Counted from the stretch's first letter, positions 8,645-16,323 are shown. The stretch: DNA of 57,401 nucleotides from an uncultured Eubacteriales bacterium (GCA_900320085.1 ONRC01000019.1:1-57401); one strand, 5' to 3'. Numbers and translations are program-made. The notes: a model not told the origin generated them from the sequence alone.

Positions 8645-9004
8645 ATGGCTGAAACTGAAATCATCACCTGCATCAACTGCCCGGTGGGCTGCCGGATGGA
8701 AGTGGTTCACGAGGGTGAAAACGTGATTTCGGTCACGGGCAACACCTGCAAGCGCGGCGACGCCTACGCCCGCCAGGAGTGCGTGGCTCCCCTGCGGATG
8801 GTCACCGCCGTGGCCCCGGTAAAGGACCGGGAGATGCCCGTCAGCCTCAAAACCCGCACCCCCATCCCCAAGAAGCTGATCGGCGACTGCATGAAGGCCG
8901 TGATGGAAAAGCCCTTTGCCGCGCCCATTCACGCGGGCGACGTGCTGATCCCCGACGTCTGCGGCACCGGCGTGGACGTGATCGCCACGAAAACGGTGGA
9001 ATGA
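8645..9004 (+). CDS. DUF1667 protein, cysteine-rich
   Basis: A 119-residue protein with CINCPVGCRM near the N-terminus (C-x2-C-x3-C) and further cysteines in GNTCKRGD and QECVAP. This is the DUF1667 pattern, a small probable Fe-S or redox partner that normally sits beside a GlpA-like dehydrogenase and a FAD/NAD oxidoreductase. Here neither partner is present: it follows pepV by 3 bp and ends the operon. A GAGG Shine-Dalgarno overlaps the pepV stop. Role in this setting is unknown. Confidence 0.82.
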   Translation: MAETEIITCINCPVGCRMEVVHEGENVISVTGNTCKRGDAYARQECVAPLRMVTAVAPVKDREMPVSLKTRTPIPKKLIGDCMKAVMEKPFAAPIHAGDVLIPDVCGTGVDVIATKTVE

Positions 9005-9011
9005 TTCACAG

Positions 9012-9113
9012 AGAGTGCAGAGTATAGAGTTCAGAGTGCAGATTATACAGCCTATCAGCGAAAAATGAATCAGGTATCTTTCACTGAACTCTGTACTCTG
9101 AACTCTGTTCACT
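9012..9113. repeat. Inverted pair of heptamer arrays, copy 2
   Basis: Left arm 9012-9043 is AGAGTGC, AGAGTAT, AGAGTTC, AGAGTGC then AGAT; right arm from 9086 is GAACTCT, GTACTCT, GAACTCT and a degenerate GTTCACT. It begins 7 bp after the DUF1667 stop codon. About 42 bp lie between the arms and are unrelated to copy 1. Confidence 0.9.
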
Positions 9114-9153
9114 CAATGAACTGCTCCTAATGCCATAAAAGGAGGAGAATAAT

Positions 9154-10098
9154 ATGCCCCTTGCTCCGATTCTGATGTCGCCCGCGTACCGCTGCGGCAG
9201 CGCCACCCCCTGGGGCGGCGAGGGCCTGCGGATGATGTTCGGGCGGGACATTCCCGACGCCCACACCGGCGAAAGTCTGGAAATCAGCGCGATTCCCGGC
9301 CTGGAAAGCCGCGACCCGGAGGGCAGAAAGCTGACCGATTTGATCGAAGCATACGGCGAAAAGCTCACCGGCCCCGGCTTTGCCCATCCCTTCCCGCTGC
9401 TGCTGAAGCTGATCGACGCAAAGGACAGGCTGAGCGTGCAGGTGCACCCCGACGATGCGTACGCCGCGCGGGTGGAAGGCAAGCAGGGCAAGACCGAAGC
9501 ATGGCATATCCTCTTTGCCGCTCCCGGTGCGGAGCTGGTCTACGGCGTCCAGGCGGGCACGGACAAGGAAACGCTGCGCAAGGCTTCCCAGGAAGGCGCG
9601 GCGGTGGAGCCGCTGCTGCGGAAGGTGAAGGTCCGGGCGGGGCAGACCTACTTTATTCCCGCCGGAACGGTCCATGCCATCGGCGCAGGCATCATCCTGT
9701 ACGAGATTCAGCAGTCCAGCGACGTGACCTACCGCTTCTACGATTGGGACCGCAAGGACGCCCAGGGCAACCGCCGGGAGCTGCATATTGACAAAGCCAT
9801 CGACGTGGTGGACCTGGCCTATCAGGGCAATGCCGTGCGGGAGGTGCCGTTCGGCCCCGGCCGGTTCAGGCTGCTGAATGAAAAGTATTTCTGCCTCGAC
9901 CGGCTGTGCGCTTACAACAACGTCATGCCCGCCGACCCGAGGCGCTTCGCATTCTTTACCGCCGTTCGTGAGTCCCATATCTCCTGGGACGGCGGAGAAA
10001 TGACCGTTCCCGCAGGCTGCTCTGTGCTGCTGCCGGCTGACGGATACGATCTGCAAATCAAAGCGCCTGCCGCGCTGCTGGCGTATCCCGCCTGCTGA
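9154..10098 (+). CDS. manA: Mannose-6-phosphate isomerase, class I
   Basis: A 314-residue zinc enzyme interconverting mannose-6-phosphate and fructose-6-phosphate. It opens with [18 protein letters not shown], carries the metal site QVHPDD and the motif [17 protein letters not shown], and has the active-site stretch [16 protein letters not shown]. This is the short Firmicutes form. AGGAGGAG lies about 8 nt before the ATG. It is flanked by a heptamer repeat and by a terminator, so it may be transcribed alone. Likely feeds mannose use or GDP-mannose supply. Confidence 0.92.
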   Translation: MPLAPILMSPAYRCGSATPWGGEGLRMMFGRDIPDAHTGESLEISAIPGLESRDPEGRKLTDLIEAYGEKLTGPGFAHPFPLLLKLIDAKDRLSVQVHPDDAYAARVEGKQGKTEAWHILFAAPGAELVYGVQAGTDKETLRKASQEGAAVEPLLRKVKVRAGQTYFIPAGTVHAIGAGIILYEIQQSSDVTYRFYDWDRKDAQGNRRELHIDKAIDVVDLAYQGNAVREVPFGPGRFRLLNEKYFCLDRLCAYNNVMPADPRRFAFFTAVRESHISWDGGEMTVPAGCSVLLPADGYDLQIKAPAALLAYPAC

Positions 10099-10215
10099 GG
10101 CCGGACTCCGCTTCTGCGTGCATGGACAGAATGCACAAAGAACGAAAGAGAAAAATAACAGTTCTTCCGAAAATGTCGGAAATGGTATAAAACTGCAAAA
10201 AATATGATAAAATAG

Positions 10216-10248
10216 TTCCCGCGGCACTTGCAGTGCGGCGGGAATTTT
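10216..10248 (+). terminator. Terminator after manA, overlapping the murB promoter
   Basis: TTCCCGC-G-GCAC and GTGC-G-GCGGGAA pair around a 5-nt loop (one G-G mismatch) and run into TTTT. The loop and right arm contain the -35 and spacer of the next promoter. Confidence 0.6.
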
Positions 10249-10256
10249 GATATAAT
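10228..10256 (+). promoter_or_regulatory. Promoter of murB-whiA-crh-like operon
   Basis: -35 TTGCAG at 10228-10233 and -10 TATAAT at 10251-10256, 17 bp apart, 22 bp before the murB start. Confidence 0.72.
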
Positions 10257-10277
10257 GAGCCGGGTGAATGAGCGAAA

Positions 10278-11183
10278 ATGGACTTTTTTGAAAGATTGAA
10301 CGAAACACATGAAGGGATACACGGATCAACATGTGTAGCTTTGGATAAGTTTACCACTTTGAGAGTGGGTGGTCCGGCGGATTATTTTGCGGAGCCGCAG
10401 ACGGAAGAAGAACTGCTGCTGATGATGCGGGAGGCTAAAGCAGCGCGGATCCCCGTTCTGCTGCTGGGCAACGGTTCCAATGTATTGGTGCGGGACGGCG
10501 GCTTCCGCGGACTGGCGATTCGTCTGGGGAAAGGCTTTTCCGCGATCGAACGCAAAGACGATTGCCTGTATGCCCAGGCTGGCGCGCTGCTGAGTACGCT
10601 GGCACGGCAAGCGCTGGAAGCGTCTCTCACGGGTTTGGAATTCGCCCAGGGCATTCCCGGTTCCGTGGGCGGCGGCGTGTATATGAACGCCGGAGCGTAC
10701 GGCGGCGAGCTGGGGCAGCGCGTGGAGTTTGTCCGGGTGTTGGATGGGGAGACGGTGCGCGAGATTCCGGGCAGTGAAATGGCGTTTTCCTACCGCCACA
10801 CCCGCGCGATGGAGGAGCAATGGATCATCCTGGGCGCGCAGTTCCGTTTAACGCCCGGCGACCCCAAAGAGATCGAAACCGCCATGCGGGATTTTGCCGC
10901 GCGGCGGAAAGAGAAGCAGCCCCTGGAATACCCCAGCGCCGGTTCCTTTTTCAAGCGGCCCGCAGGCCATTTTGCCGGGGCGCTGATCGAAGGCGCAGGA
11001 TTAAAGGGACTGACGGTCGGCGGAGCGCAGGTGAGCGAAAAGCACGCCGGGTTTCTGATCAACCGGGGCGGGGCCACTGCGTCTGATTTTCTGGAACTGA
11101 TGCGGCAGGTACAGGCCCGCGTGATGGAAAAATACGGGGTCATGCTGGAGCCTGAGGTGCGCATCGTGGGGGAGGACAAATGA
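10278..11183 (+). CDS. murB: UDP-N-acetylmuramate dehydrogenase
   Basis: A 301-residue FAD enzyme reducing UDP-GlcNAc-enolpyruvate to UDP-MurNAc, the second committed step of peptidoglycan synthesis. The FAD_binding_4 motif LRVGGPADYF, the loop GIPGSVGGGVYMNAGAYGGE, the catalytic Ser region PSAGSFFKRP and the final Glu region LEPEVRIVGE are all present. It is the type II (short) MurB typical of Firmicutes. Its stop overlaps the whiA start by 4 bp. In many Clostridia rapZ and yvcK lie between murB and whiA; here they do not. Confidence 0.95.
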   Translation: MDFFERLNETHEGIHGSTCVALDKFTTLRVGGPADYFAEPQTEEELLLMMREAKAARIPVLLLGNGSNVLVRDGGFRGLAIRLGKGFSAIERKDDCLYAQAGALLSTLARQALEASLTGLEFAQGIPGSVGGGVYMNAGAYGGELGQRVEFVRVLDGETVREIPGSEMAFSYRHTRAMEEQWIILGAQFRLTPGDPKEIETAMRDFAARRKEKQPLEYPSAGSFFKRPAGHFAGALIEGAGLKGLTVGGAQVSEKHAGFLINRGGATASDFLELMRQVQARVMEKYGVMLEPEVRIVGEDK

Positions 11184-12106
11184 GCTTTTCCGGCGATGTA
11201 AAGGAAGAATTGCTGCGCGTTCAGCCTGAAAAGCCCTGCTGTATGCTGTCGGAACTCAGTGCGCTCACCCAGTGCTGCGCATCGCTGCGGCTGGCCGGGC
11301 GGGGCAAGGTCCGGGTGGTATATGAAACGGAAAACCCCGCGCTGGCCAAAAGGATTTTTTTGCTGCTCAAGCGCCGCATGGAAATCACGCCGCAGCTGGA
11401 ATTCAACCGCCATAAACGTTTGGGCGGCAGGCGGCTTTCCATCCTGACCGTGCCGGAGGCGGACAGCAGGCGGCTGCTGATCGCCCTGCGCATGATTCAG
11501 GAGTCGGAGTCAGGGCTTGTCTATAAGGGGGTTCCACGCGCCGCGATGACCCGGCGCTGCTGCCGGGCGTCATTCATCCGCGCGTCTTTTCTGGGCGGAG
11601 GCTCCGTTACGTCGCCCGAGCAGGAGTACCGTTTGGAATTCGTTTCCTCCGACACCCGGTCCGATACGCTGATCAAGATACTGGCCAAAAGCAATATCGA
11701 AGGAAAAACAGCCAAGCGACGCGATGGGGAAATCGTGTATGTGCGCAAGGGGGACGACGTGGTCGCCTGCCTGGCGCTGATGGGCGCGCACCGTGCTTTG
11801 CTTGAAATGGAAAACACCCGGATCAACCGCGACGCGCGGAACCGGGCGAACCGCGCCCGCAACTGTGATGAAGCGAACCTGAAAAAACAATTGTCTGCCG
11901 GGGAAGCCCAGGCTCAGGCTATCGTGGCATATTCTCTGGCGCACAGCTTGAGCGGCCTGCCGCAGGATCTGCAGGAAATCGGCAGACTGCGGATGCTGCG
12001 CCCGGACGCTTCCCTGGAGGAGCTGGGCCAGATGCTGCAAAAGCCAGTGGGCAAATCCGGCGCTAATCACCGGATGCGGCGGCTGATGGAATTGATCAGG
12101 GAATAG
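11180..12106 (+). CDS. whiA: Sporulation/cell-division regulator WhiA
   Basis: A 308-residue DNA-binding protein with an N-terminal LAGLIDADG homing-endonuclease-like domain (family motif RASFLGGGSVTSPEQEYRLEF near residue 130) and a C-terminal helix-turn-helix (LGQMLQKPVGKSGANHRMRRL). WhiA helps control division and chromosome segregation in Gram-positive bacteria and sporulation in Streptomyces. Length and both domains are intact. The TAG stop (12104-12106) lies inside the first unit of a heptamer array. Confidence 0.94.
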   Translation: MSFSGDVKEELLRVQPEKPCCMLSELSALTQCCASLRLAGRGKVRVVYETENPALAKRIFLLLKRRMEITPQLEFNRHKRLGGRRLSILTVPEADSRRLLIALRMIQESESGLVYKGVPRAAMTRRCCRASFIRASFLGGGSVTSPEQEYRLEFVSSDTRSDTLIKILAKSNIEGKTAKRRDGEIVYVRKGDDVVACLALMGAHRALLEMENTRINRDARNRANRARNCDEANLKKQLSAGEAQAQAIVAYSLAHSLSGLPQDLQEIGRLRMLRPDASLEELGQMLQKPVGKSGANHRMRRLMELIRE

Positions 12107-12135
12107 GAAATAGGGAATAGGGGACTGGGACTGAT
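12101..12135. repeat. Single heptamer array overlapping the whiA stop codon
   Basis: GAATAGG, AAATAGG, GAATAGG, GGACTGG then GACTGAT, a period-7 tract. Unlike the other elements no inverted second arm is visible. The whiA stop TAG is part of the first unit. Confidence 0.7.
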
Positions 12136-12166
12136 ACAACCAAAGACAGGATTGGGGAACGGAAAG

Positions 12167-13195
12167 ATGATCAGAAAGGCGCTGAACCTGTCCGGCGTGA
12201 CGCCGATGAGCAGAAAGCAAAGCGAGCGGCTGGTGAACACAGCCAACCAGTTTTCTTCACGCGTCGAATTTGAGCACCTGAACCGCCATTTTAACGGAAA
12301 ATCCATGCTGGGCGTCCTGTGCCTGGGCATAACGGGCAGCGACCCTGTGTTTCTGACCGTCGAAGGAACCGACGAACAGAAGGCGTGCGAAGCCATCTGC
12401 GCGCTGCTGGACGGCGGCGTGCTTCCCCCGAAGAATTATTCCGACGCGGTGAATCTGATCCGGTATGTAAAGGAACGGTATCTCTACATCCTGCAGGACA
12501 ATCTGGTAGGCGTATATCTGCATGGCTCGCTGGCCGCCAGGTGCTTCCTGTGGGAGCGCAGCGACATTGATTTTCTGGTGGTTGTGCGCAAGCGCCTCCC
12601 CATCGAAAAGAAAATTGAACTGGTTGAATTGCTCTACTCCCTCGCTCCGGAAGCTCCGCCCGAAGGGTTTGAGATGAGCGTGGTGCTGGAAAAGTATTGC
12701 AGGAAAATCGCTTATCCCATGCCCTTTGAGCTGCACTATTCCAATTATCACCAGCGGGCTTACGAGCGCGACGCCCGCGGCTTCTGCGACCGGATGCACG
12801 GGGAAGACCCCGATTTGATCTGCCACATCGCGGCCCTGCACGCTTTCGGCATTTCGCTCTATGGCCCCAGCGTGCCGCGGGTGTTTGACCGGCCGAAGCG
12901 CGAGGACGTGCTTTCCTCGATCCGGCAGGATGTGCAGGATGCGGCGGAGCATCTGCATGAAAAACCGGTGTATTATGTTCTCAACCTCTGCCGCGCTGTC
13001 GCTTATCAGCGCGAAAACCTGTTTTTAAGCAAAAAGGACGGCGGCGAATGGGCGTTAAAGCACATGGACGCTTCCCATCAAAGGGTGATTCAAGCCGCGT
13101 TGAACGCTTATGAAACGGGGCTGGGCATGAGCTACGATGATGGCCTGGCCGAGAGCTTTTGCTATGACGCGCTGTCGGAGCTGAACGAGGCATAG
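12167..13195 (+). CDS. Crh-like HPr domain fused to an AadA-type nucleotidyltransferase
   Basis: Residues 1-85 align with HPr/Crh: RLVNTANQF, then GKSMLGVL and the ending TVEGTDEQKACEAICALL. The phosphorylatable regulatory serine is present at exactly residue 46 (K45-S46), while the PTS phosphocarrier His15 is replaced by Ser in PMSRKQSE, as Crh replaces it by Gln. After a short linker, residues 100-342 look like an ANT(3'')/AadA-type nucleotidyltransferase: HGS at 119-121 and the metal-binding D-I-D at 133-135, followed by an AadA-like helical C-terminal domain (YYVLNLCRAVAY, WALKHM). It sits where crh stands in Bacillus, right after whiA. Start ATG 12167 has GGGG 9 nt upstream; a TTG at 12152 is less likely. 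No function is established for such a fusion; antibiotic modification or a PTS-linked nucleotidyl transfer are both possible. Confidence 0.8.
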   Translation: MIRKALNLSGVTPMSRKQSERLVNTANQFSSRVEFEHLNRHFNGKSMLGVLCLGITGSDPVFLTVEGTDEQKACEAICALLDGGVLPPKNYSDAVNLIRYVKERYLYILQDNLVGVYLHGSLAARCFLWERSDIDFLVVVRKRLPIEKKIELVELLYSLAPEAPPEGFEMSVVLEKYCRKIAYPMPFELHYSNYHQRAYERDARGFCDRMHGEDPDLICHIAALHAFGISLYGPSVPRVFDRPKREDVLSSIRQDVQDAAEHLHEKPVYYVLNLCRAVAYQRENLFLSKKDGGEWALKHMDASHQRVIQAALNAYETGLGMSYDDGLAESFCYDALSELNEA

Positions 13196-13208
13196 CGTTC
13201 AAGTCAAT

Positions 13209-13243
13209 GCGCCCTTTCCGGAACCGGAAACGGGCGCTTTTTT
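13209..13243 (+). terminator. Terminator of the murB-whiA operon
   Basis: GCGCCC-TTTCCGG pairs with CCGGAAA-C-GGGCGC (one bulged C, 2-nt loop) and is followed by TTTTTT. Confidence 0.85.
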
Positions 13244-13257
13244 GTGGAGAAAACCTC

Positions 13258-13286
13258 TTTTCATTTTTGATGAATCCTGCTATAAT
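13258..13286 (+). promoter_or_regulatory. Promoter of the MATE gene
   Basis: Extended -10 TGCTATAAT (hexamer 13281-13286) with a weak -35 TTTTCA at 13258-13263, spacing 17. Confidence 0.6.
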
Positions 13287-13324
13287 GATGCGCGTGCCAA
13301 ACGATGGAAGCACCGGAGGACAAC

Positions 13325-14728
13325 ATGAACGCGCGGAAGTTTGACTGGATAGACTTTTTGAAAAAAGTGGCGGTGATCGCGGTGCCTGTGGCGCTGCAAA
13401 ACCTGCTCACCACCACCGGCTCCATGGTGGATACGATGATGATTTCATCCCTGGGCAAGACGGAAGTCGGCGCGGTAGGCCTGTGCGCCCAGTTTTCCTC
13501 CCTGATGTTCAGCTGCTATTGGGGCTTTGTGGGCGGCGGGATGCTGTTCTTTTCCCAGTATTGGGGCGCGAAGGACGACGACGGCATCAACCGCTCCTAT
13601 GGTCTGACGCTGGCCTGCATGATGACGGTAGGTGTTCTTTTTGGCGCGCTGGCGCTGTTTTTCCCGGAAACCGTGATGCGGCTGTACACGGATAAGGAAC
13701 CCATCCGGAAAATCGGCGTGGAATACCTGCGTACAGTGGGCTTTGCTTATCCGCTGATGGTATTCACGATGGCGATGGCCTCACTGCTGCGCAGCACGGA
13801 ACGGGTCACCATTCCCATGTATGGTTCCTTCATGGCGGTGGGCGTGAATATCTTCCTGAATTGGGTGCTGATCTTCGGCAACCTGGGCGCGCCGAAAATG
13901 GGTGTGCGGGGCGCGGCCCTGGCCACTGTGATCGCTCAGGGCGTCAGCGCGGGCGTGGTGGCGCTGCTGGCGATCCGCAATCATCATCCCTATCTCTTCG
14001 CGGTGCATCGCCATTTCCGCTGGACCAAGGATTTGATCCGCTCCTACTTCCGCAAGTGCTTCCCGATTCTGATGAATGAAATCCTGATCGGCGTGGGGAA
14101 CATGGTCATCAACGTGGTGCTGGGCCGTCAGCCAGAGGAAGCCATCGCTGCGCTGGCGGTATTCCGTACGCTGGAGGGACTGATCATCGGCTTCTTTGCC
14201 GGGTTCTCCAACGCCGCCTCCATCCTGGTGGGCAAGGAGGTGGGCGCGGGAAATATCGACGTGGCGTATCGGCGCGCCTGGCGGCTGGTGTATATGTGCC
14301 AGGGGTTCATCGCGTTCGTTGGGGTGATGCTGATTGCGCTGCATACGCCCATCCTGAACATAATGGGCATGAGCGGCGACAGCTTTTCCATCGCGTTTGG
14401 CATGATCGCCATCTTCGCTGTGGTGGCCGTTATCCGCATGGGCAACTGGACCCAGAACGACACCTTCCGCGCCGCGGGCGACGCTTCCTTCGGGACCATC
14501 CTGGAGATTGTGTTCATGTGGGCCATGCTGATTCCCTGTGTGTGGCTGACCGGCATGGTGTGGAAGCTGCCCACGCTGCTGGTGTTCGTCTGCTGCTATA
14601 TTGACGAGCCCATCCGGTATGCGATGATGCAGGTGCATCTGTTCCGCGGCAAGTGGATCAAGCCCGTCACCCCCGAGGGCCAGCAGGCGATGGTTGGCTG
14701 GAAACCGCCCAAGAGAAAAATGGCGTAA
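13325..14728 (+). CDS. MATE-family multidrug/sodium antiporter
   Basis: A 467-residue membrane protein with about 12 transmembrane segments and the MATE hallmarks near the N-terminus (AVPVALQNLLTTTGSMVDTMMI, SLGKTEVGAVGLC) and the duplicated half starting near KCFPILMNEILIGVGNMV. MATE proteins export drugs or metabolites using a sodium or proton gradient. Start ATG 13325 is favoured by GGAGG 5 nt upstream over an ATG at 13304. It is monocistronic, with its own promoter and a hairpin just past the stop. Substrate unknown. Confidence 0.88.
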   Translation: MNARKFDWIDFLKKVAVIAVPVALQNLLTTTGSMVDTMMISSLGKTEVGAVGLCAQFSSLMFSCYWGFVGGGMLFFSQYWGAKDDDGINRSYGLTLACMMTVGVLFGALALFFPETVMRLYTDKEPIRKIGVEYLRTVGFAYPLMVFTMAMASLLRSTERVTIPMYGSFMAVGVNIFLNWVLIFGNLGAPKMGVRGAALATVIAQGVSAGVVALLAIRNHHPYLFAVHRHFRWTKDLIRSYFRKCFPILMNEILIGVGNMVINVVLGRQPEEAIAALAVFRTLEGLIIGFFAGFSNAASILVGKEVGAGNIDVAYRRAWRLVYMCQGFIAFVGVMLIALHTPILNIMGMSGDSFSIAFGMIAIFAVVAVIRMGNWTQNDTFRAAGDASFGTILEIVFMWAMLIPCVWLTGMVWKLPTLLVFVCCYIDEPIRYAMMQVHLFRGKWIKPVTPEGQQAMVGWKPPKRKMA

Positions 14729-14730
14729 TT

Positions 14731-14771
14731 GGGGGAAACCGCTCTTTGGAGCCCAAAGAGCGGTTTCCCCC
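14731..14771. repeat. GGGGGAAACC hairpin, copy 1
   Basis: A perfect 19-bp inverted repeat (left arm 14731-14749 starting GGGGGAAACCGCTC, 3-nt loop) two bases after the MATE stop codon. The right flank reads CCCATCCCCTTTCC. A related hairpin is at 57234-57278. It may also end MATE transcription, although no T-run follows. Confidence 0.85.
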
Positions 14772-14863
14772 CATCCCCTTTCCGAGAAAGGCGAAAAGGG
14801 GGCGGAATTTTTTCATAATGCTTTTTGTAAGAAAACAGTATGAATCTGCTGCGATCATCCAAT

Positions 14864-14895
14864 AAAAAGAAGCCTCCGCATCGAGGCTTCTTTTT
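14864..14895 (-). terminator. Terminator of tRNA-Leu (bidirectional)
   Basis: AAAAAGAAGCCTC and GAGGCTTCTTTTT form a 13-bp stem with a 6-nt loop; either strand ends in a T-run. It follows the tRNA by 3 nt and could also catch readthrough from the MATE gene. Confidence 0.85.
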
Positions 14896-14898
14896 CAG

Positions 14899-14983
14899 TG
14901 CCGGCGGTGGGACTCGAACCCACACGAGTGATTAGCTCAACGGATTTTGAGTCCGTCACGTCTGCCAATTCCATCACGCCGGC
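14899..14983 (-). tRNA. tRNA-Leu, anticodon CAA
   Basis: Read on the minus strand, an 85-nt class II tRNA: acceptor stem GCCGGCG with CGCCGGC, anticodon loop CTCAAAA in stem ACGGA/TCCGT (anticodon CAA, reads UUG), a long variable arm (TTGAGCTAATCACTC region) and T-arm GTGGGTTCGAGTCCCAC. Discriminator A is followed by CTG, so the CCA end is not encoded. Confidence 0.95.
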
Positions 14984-15010
14984 AAGGCAATCCTTTCAAA
15001 TTGCCTGATC

Positions 15011-15039
15011 ATTATACCTGTTTTTCCGCTGCCTGTCAA
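15011..15039 (-). promoter_or_regulatory. Promoter of tRNA-Leu
   Basis: Minus strand -35 TTGACA (15039-15034) and -10 TATAAT (15016-15011), spacing 17: a perfect consensus promoter about 27 nt before the mature tRNA. Confidence 0.9.
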
Positions 15040-15041
15040 GC

Positions 15042-15086
15042 AAAAAAACACGGCTTATTCCGCTGGGGAAAAACGCCGTGTTTTTT
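15042..15086 (-). terminator. Terminator of the 18.0-15.1 kb operon
   Basis: AACACGGC and GCCGTGTT pair across a roughly 20-nt loop, flanked by A-runs and T-runs on both sides. It lies 16 bp after the last gene and just upstream of the tRNA promoter. Confidence 0.8.
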
Positions 15087-15102
15087 CTGCGCTCATTGCA
15101 GG

Positions 15103-15354
15103 TCAGCCTTGCAGGCCCCGGGCCTGGCGGTCCATGTCCTCCACCACGATGTCGTGGATTTCGCCCAGGGTGGCGCAGTATTTGAGCACGTTCCAGGGTT
15201 CGTTGCTGTGGAAATGAATCTTGATCAGCTCGTCGTCGCCCACCACGAGCAGGCAGTCGCCGGGCAGGTTTTCGATGAAGTAATCGCGGATCTCGTCTTC
15301 GTCCAGGTCATGGCCTTCAATGAGCAATTGGGTATCGTAACGCGGATCGATCAT
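15103..15354 (-). CDS. Stand-alone FakA/YloV C-terminal-domain-like protein
   Basis: An 83-residue protein matching the last domain of fatty-acid kinase FakA (YloV): YDTQLLIEG, then DCLLVVGDDELIKIHFHSNEPWNVLKY and GEIHDIVVEDMDRQ. The kinase (DhaL-like) and middle domains are absent and there is no remnant of them nearby. The start ATG at 15354 has AGAGAGG 7 nt upstream; an ATG at 15384 in frame is less well placed. It ends an operon with an AAA+ ATPase, ThrH and a ProB-like kinase; a heptamer repeat lies between it and the kinase. It could be a separate small binding protein. Confidence 0.75.
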   Translation of the reverse strand: MIDPRYDTQLLIEGHDLDEDEIRDYFIENLPGDCLLVVGDDELIKIHFHSNEPWNVLKYCATLGEIHDIVVEDMDRQARGLQG

Positions 15355-15405
15355 GGGAATGCCTCTCTTTCTGTTGTTGTTCATTTGCCAGGAAAGCGCA
15401 GTACG

Positions 15406-15496
15406 AGAGTTCAGAGTTCAGATTATATTGTTTGCCAATTTTGAGGGTATGTAAATTGCGAAACCAAATGAATCTGAACTCTGTACTCTGTACTCT
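15406..15496. repeat. Inverted pair of heptamer arrays, copy 3
   Basis: Left arm AGAGTTC, AGAGTTC, AGAT (15406-15423); right arm ATCT, GAACTCT, GTACTCT, GTACTCT (15472-15496). It sits inside an operon and ends 2 bp from the stop codon of the ProB-like gene. Confidence 0.9.
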
Positions 15497-15498
15497 TT

Positions 15499-16323
15499 CT
15501 ATTCAATACAAATCCTCGTCCTTCTGGCTTCGCCGGACAGGATCTTGGCAATGGGGTTGCGGGCGTGGGAGATGAGCACCTCCACGCCGGTCTTGGCGCA
15601 GCGCAGGGCGTATTCCAGCTTGGCGCCCGCGCCGTTGGCCCCGGCCCGGGACGCGCCGACGCAGTGGGTCTGCCATTCGCGGATGCTCTTTTCCAGCGCT
15701 TCGGCGGTGGGCGCGGTGATTTCCTTCACCAGCGTTTCCGGGTCCTTGGGGTCGGCGTAGATGCCGTCGGTGGAGGTGAGCAGGATCAGCTTCTTCGTCT
15801 GTACCAGTTCGGCGATGACCGCTGCCGTTTCATCGTTGTCCACGCATTCCACCACCTGGGTTTCCGGGTGCTGGGACTGGAGCGTGGCCAGCTCCATCTT
15901 GCGGTTTTCCTCGTCGCTCACGCAGTCGTTGTAGTTGATGATGGGAATAGCCCGCTGCGCCGCCGCCCGCTGCAGCAGCCCGTACAGGTGGGCGCGCTTC
16001 TGAGGGTCGTTAAAGTGGTTGTGCTCCACCAGCACCTGGCGGATGCCGTATTCGGGCTTGACGAACCGCCGGTAGTTTTCCATCAGGATGGCCTGGCCCT
16101 GGGCGGAGTAATCCGTTTTGTTCTGCTCCGGGTCACCGGTCAGGGTGCAGCCGGTACGCTTGTAGTAGTCCAGCCGCCCGATTTCCGTGGCACCGGAGGA
16201 TACCAGCAGCATCCCGGGGCGCAGCTCGCTGCTCAGGCGGGCGAAAATGTTGTAGTCGATGTCGTTGTCCTCCCGGCGGATCAGCGCCATGGAGCCGATT
16301 TTGATAACAAGTTCAATGCCCAT
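15499..16323 (-). CDS. Glutamate 5-kinase-like amino acid kinase
   Basis: A 274-residue amino-acid-kinase-fold protein close to ProB: VIKIGSMALI at the start, LLVSSGATEIG, SAQGQAILMENY, a late IINYNDCVSD, VVECVDNDETAAVIAEL and LLTSTDGIYADP. ProB phosphorylates glutamate in proline synthesis. There is no C-terminal PUA domain, as in short ProB forms, and no proA nearby. The neighbour ThrH suggests amino-acid metabolism, but the substrate could differ from glutamate, as GSMALI replaces the usual G-S-x-x-L context only loosely. It starts 18 bp after thrH. Confidence 0.75.
   Translation of the reverse strand: MGIELVIKIGSMALIRREDNDIDYNIFARLSSELRPGMLLVSSGATEIGRLDYYKRTGCTLTGDPEQNKTDYSAQGQAILMENYRRFVKPEYGIRQVLVEHNHFNDPQKRAHLYGLLQRAAAQRAIPIINYNDCVSDEENRKMELATLQSQHPETQVVECVDNDETAAVIAELVQTKKLILLTSTDGIYADPKDPETLVKEITAPTAEALEKSIREWQTHCVGASRAGANGAGAKLEYALRCAKTGVEVLISHARNPIAKILSGEARRTRICIE

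Noticed and set aside
6866..9112. A 748-codon open frame on the minus strand
   Set aside because: It lies opposite three well-supported plus-strand genes; composition (His, Gly, Arg, Gln rich) is the usual mirror of GC-rich codons and no domain is recognisable.
12152..12166. TTG 12152 as start of the Crh-AadA fusion
   Set aside because: It would add five residues before the natural HPr start, has no Shine-Dalgarno, and the ATG at 12167 puts Ser46 in exact HPr numbering.
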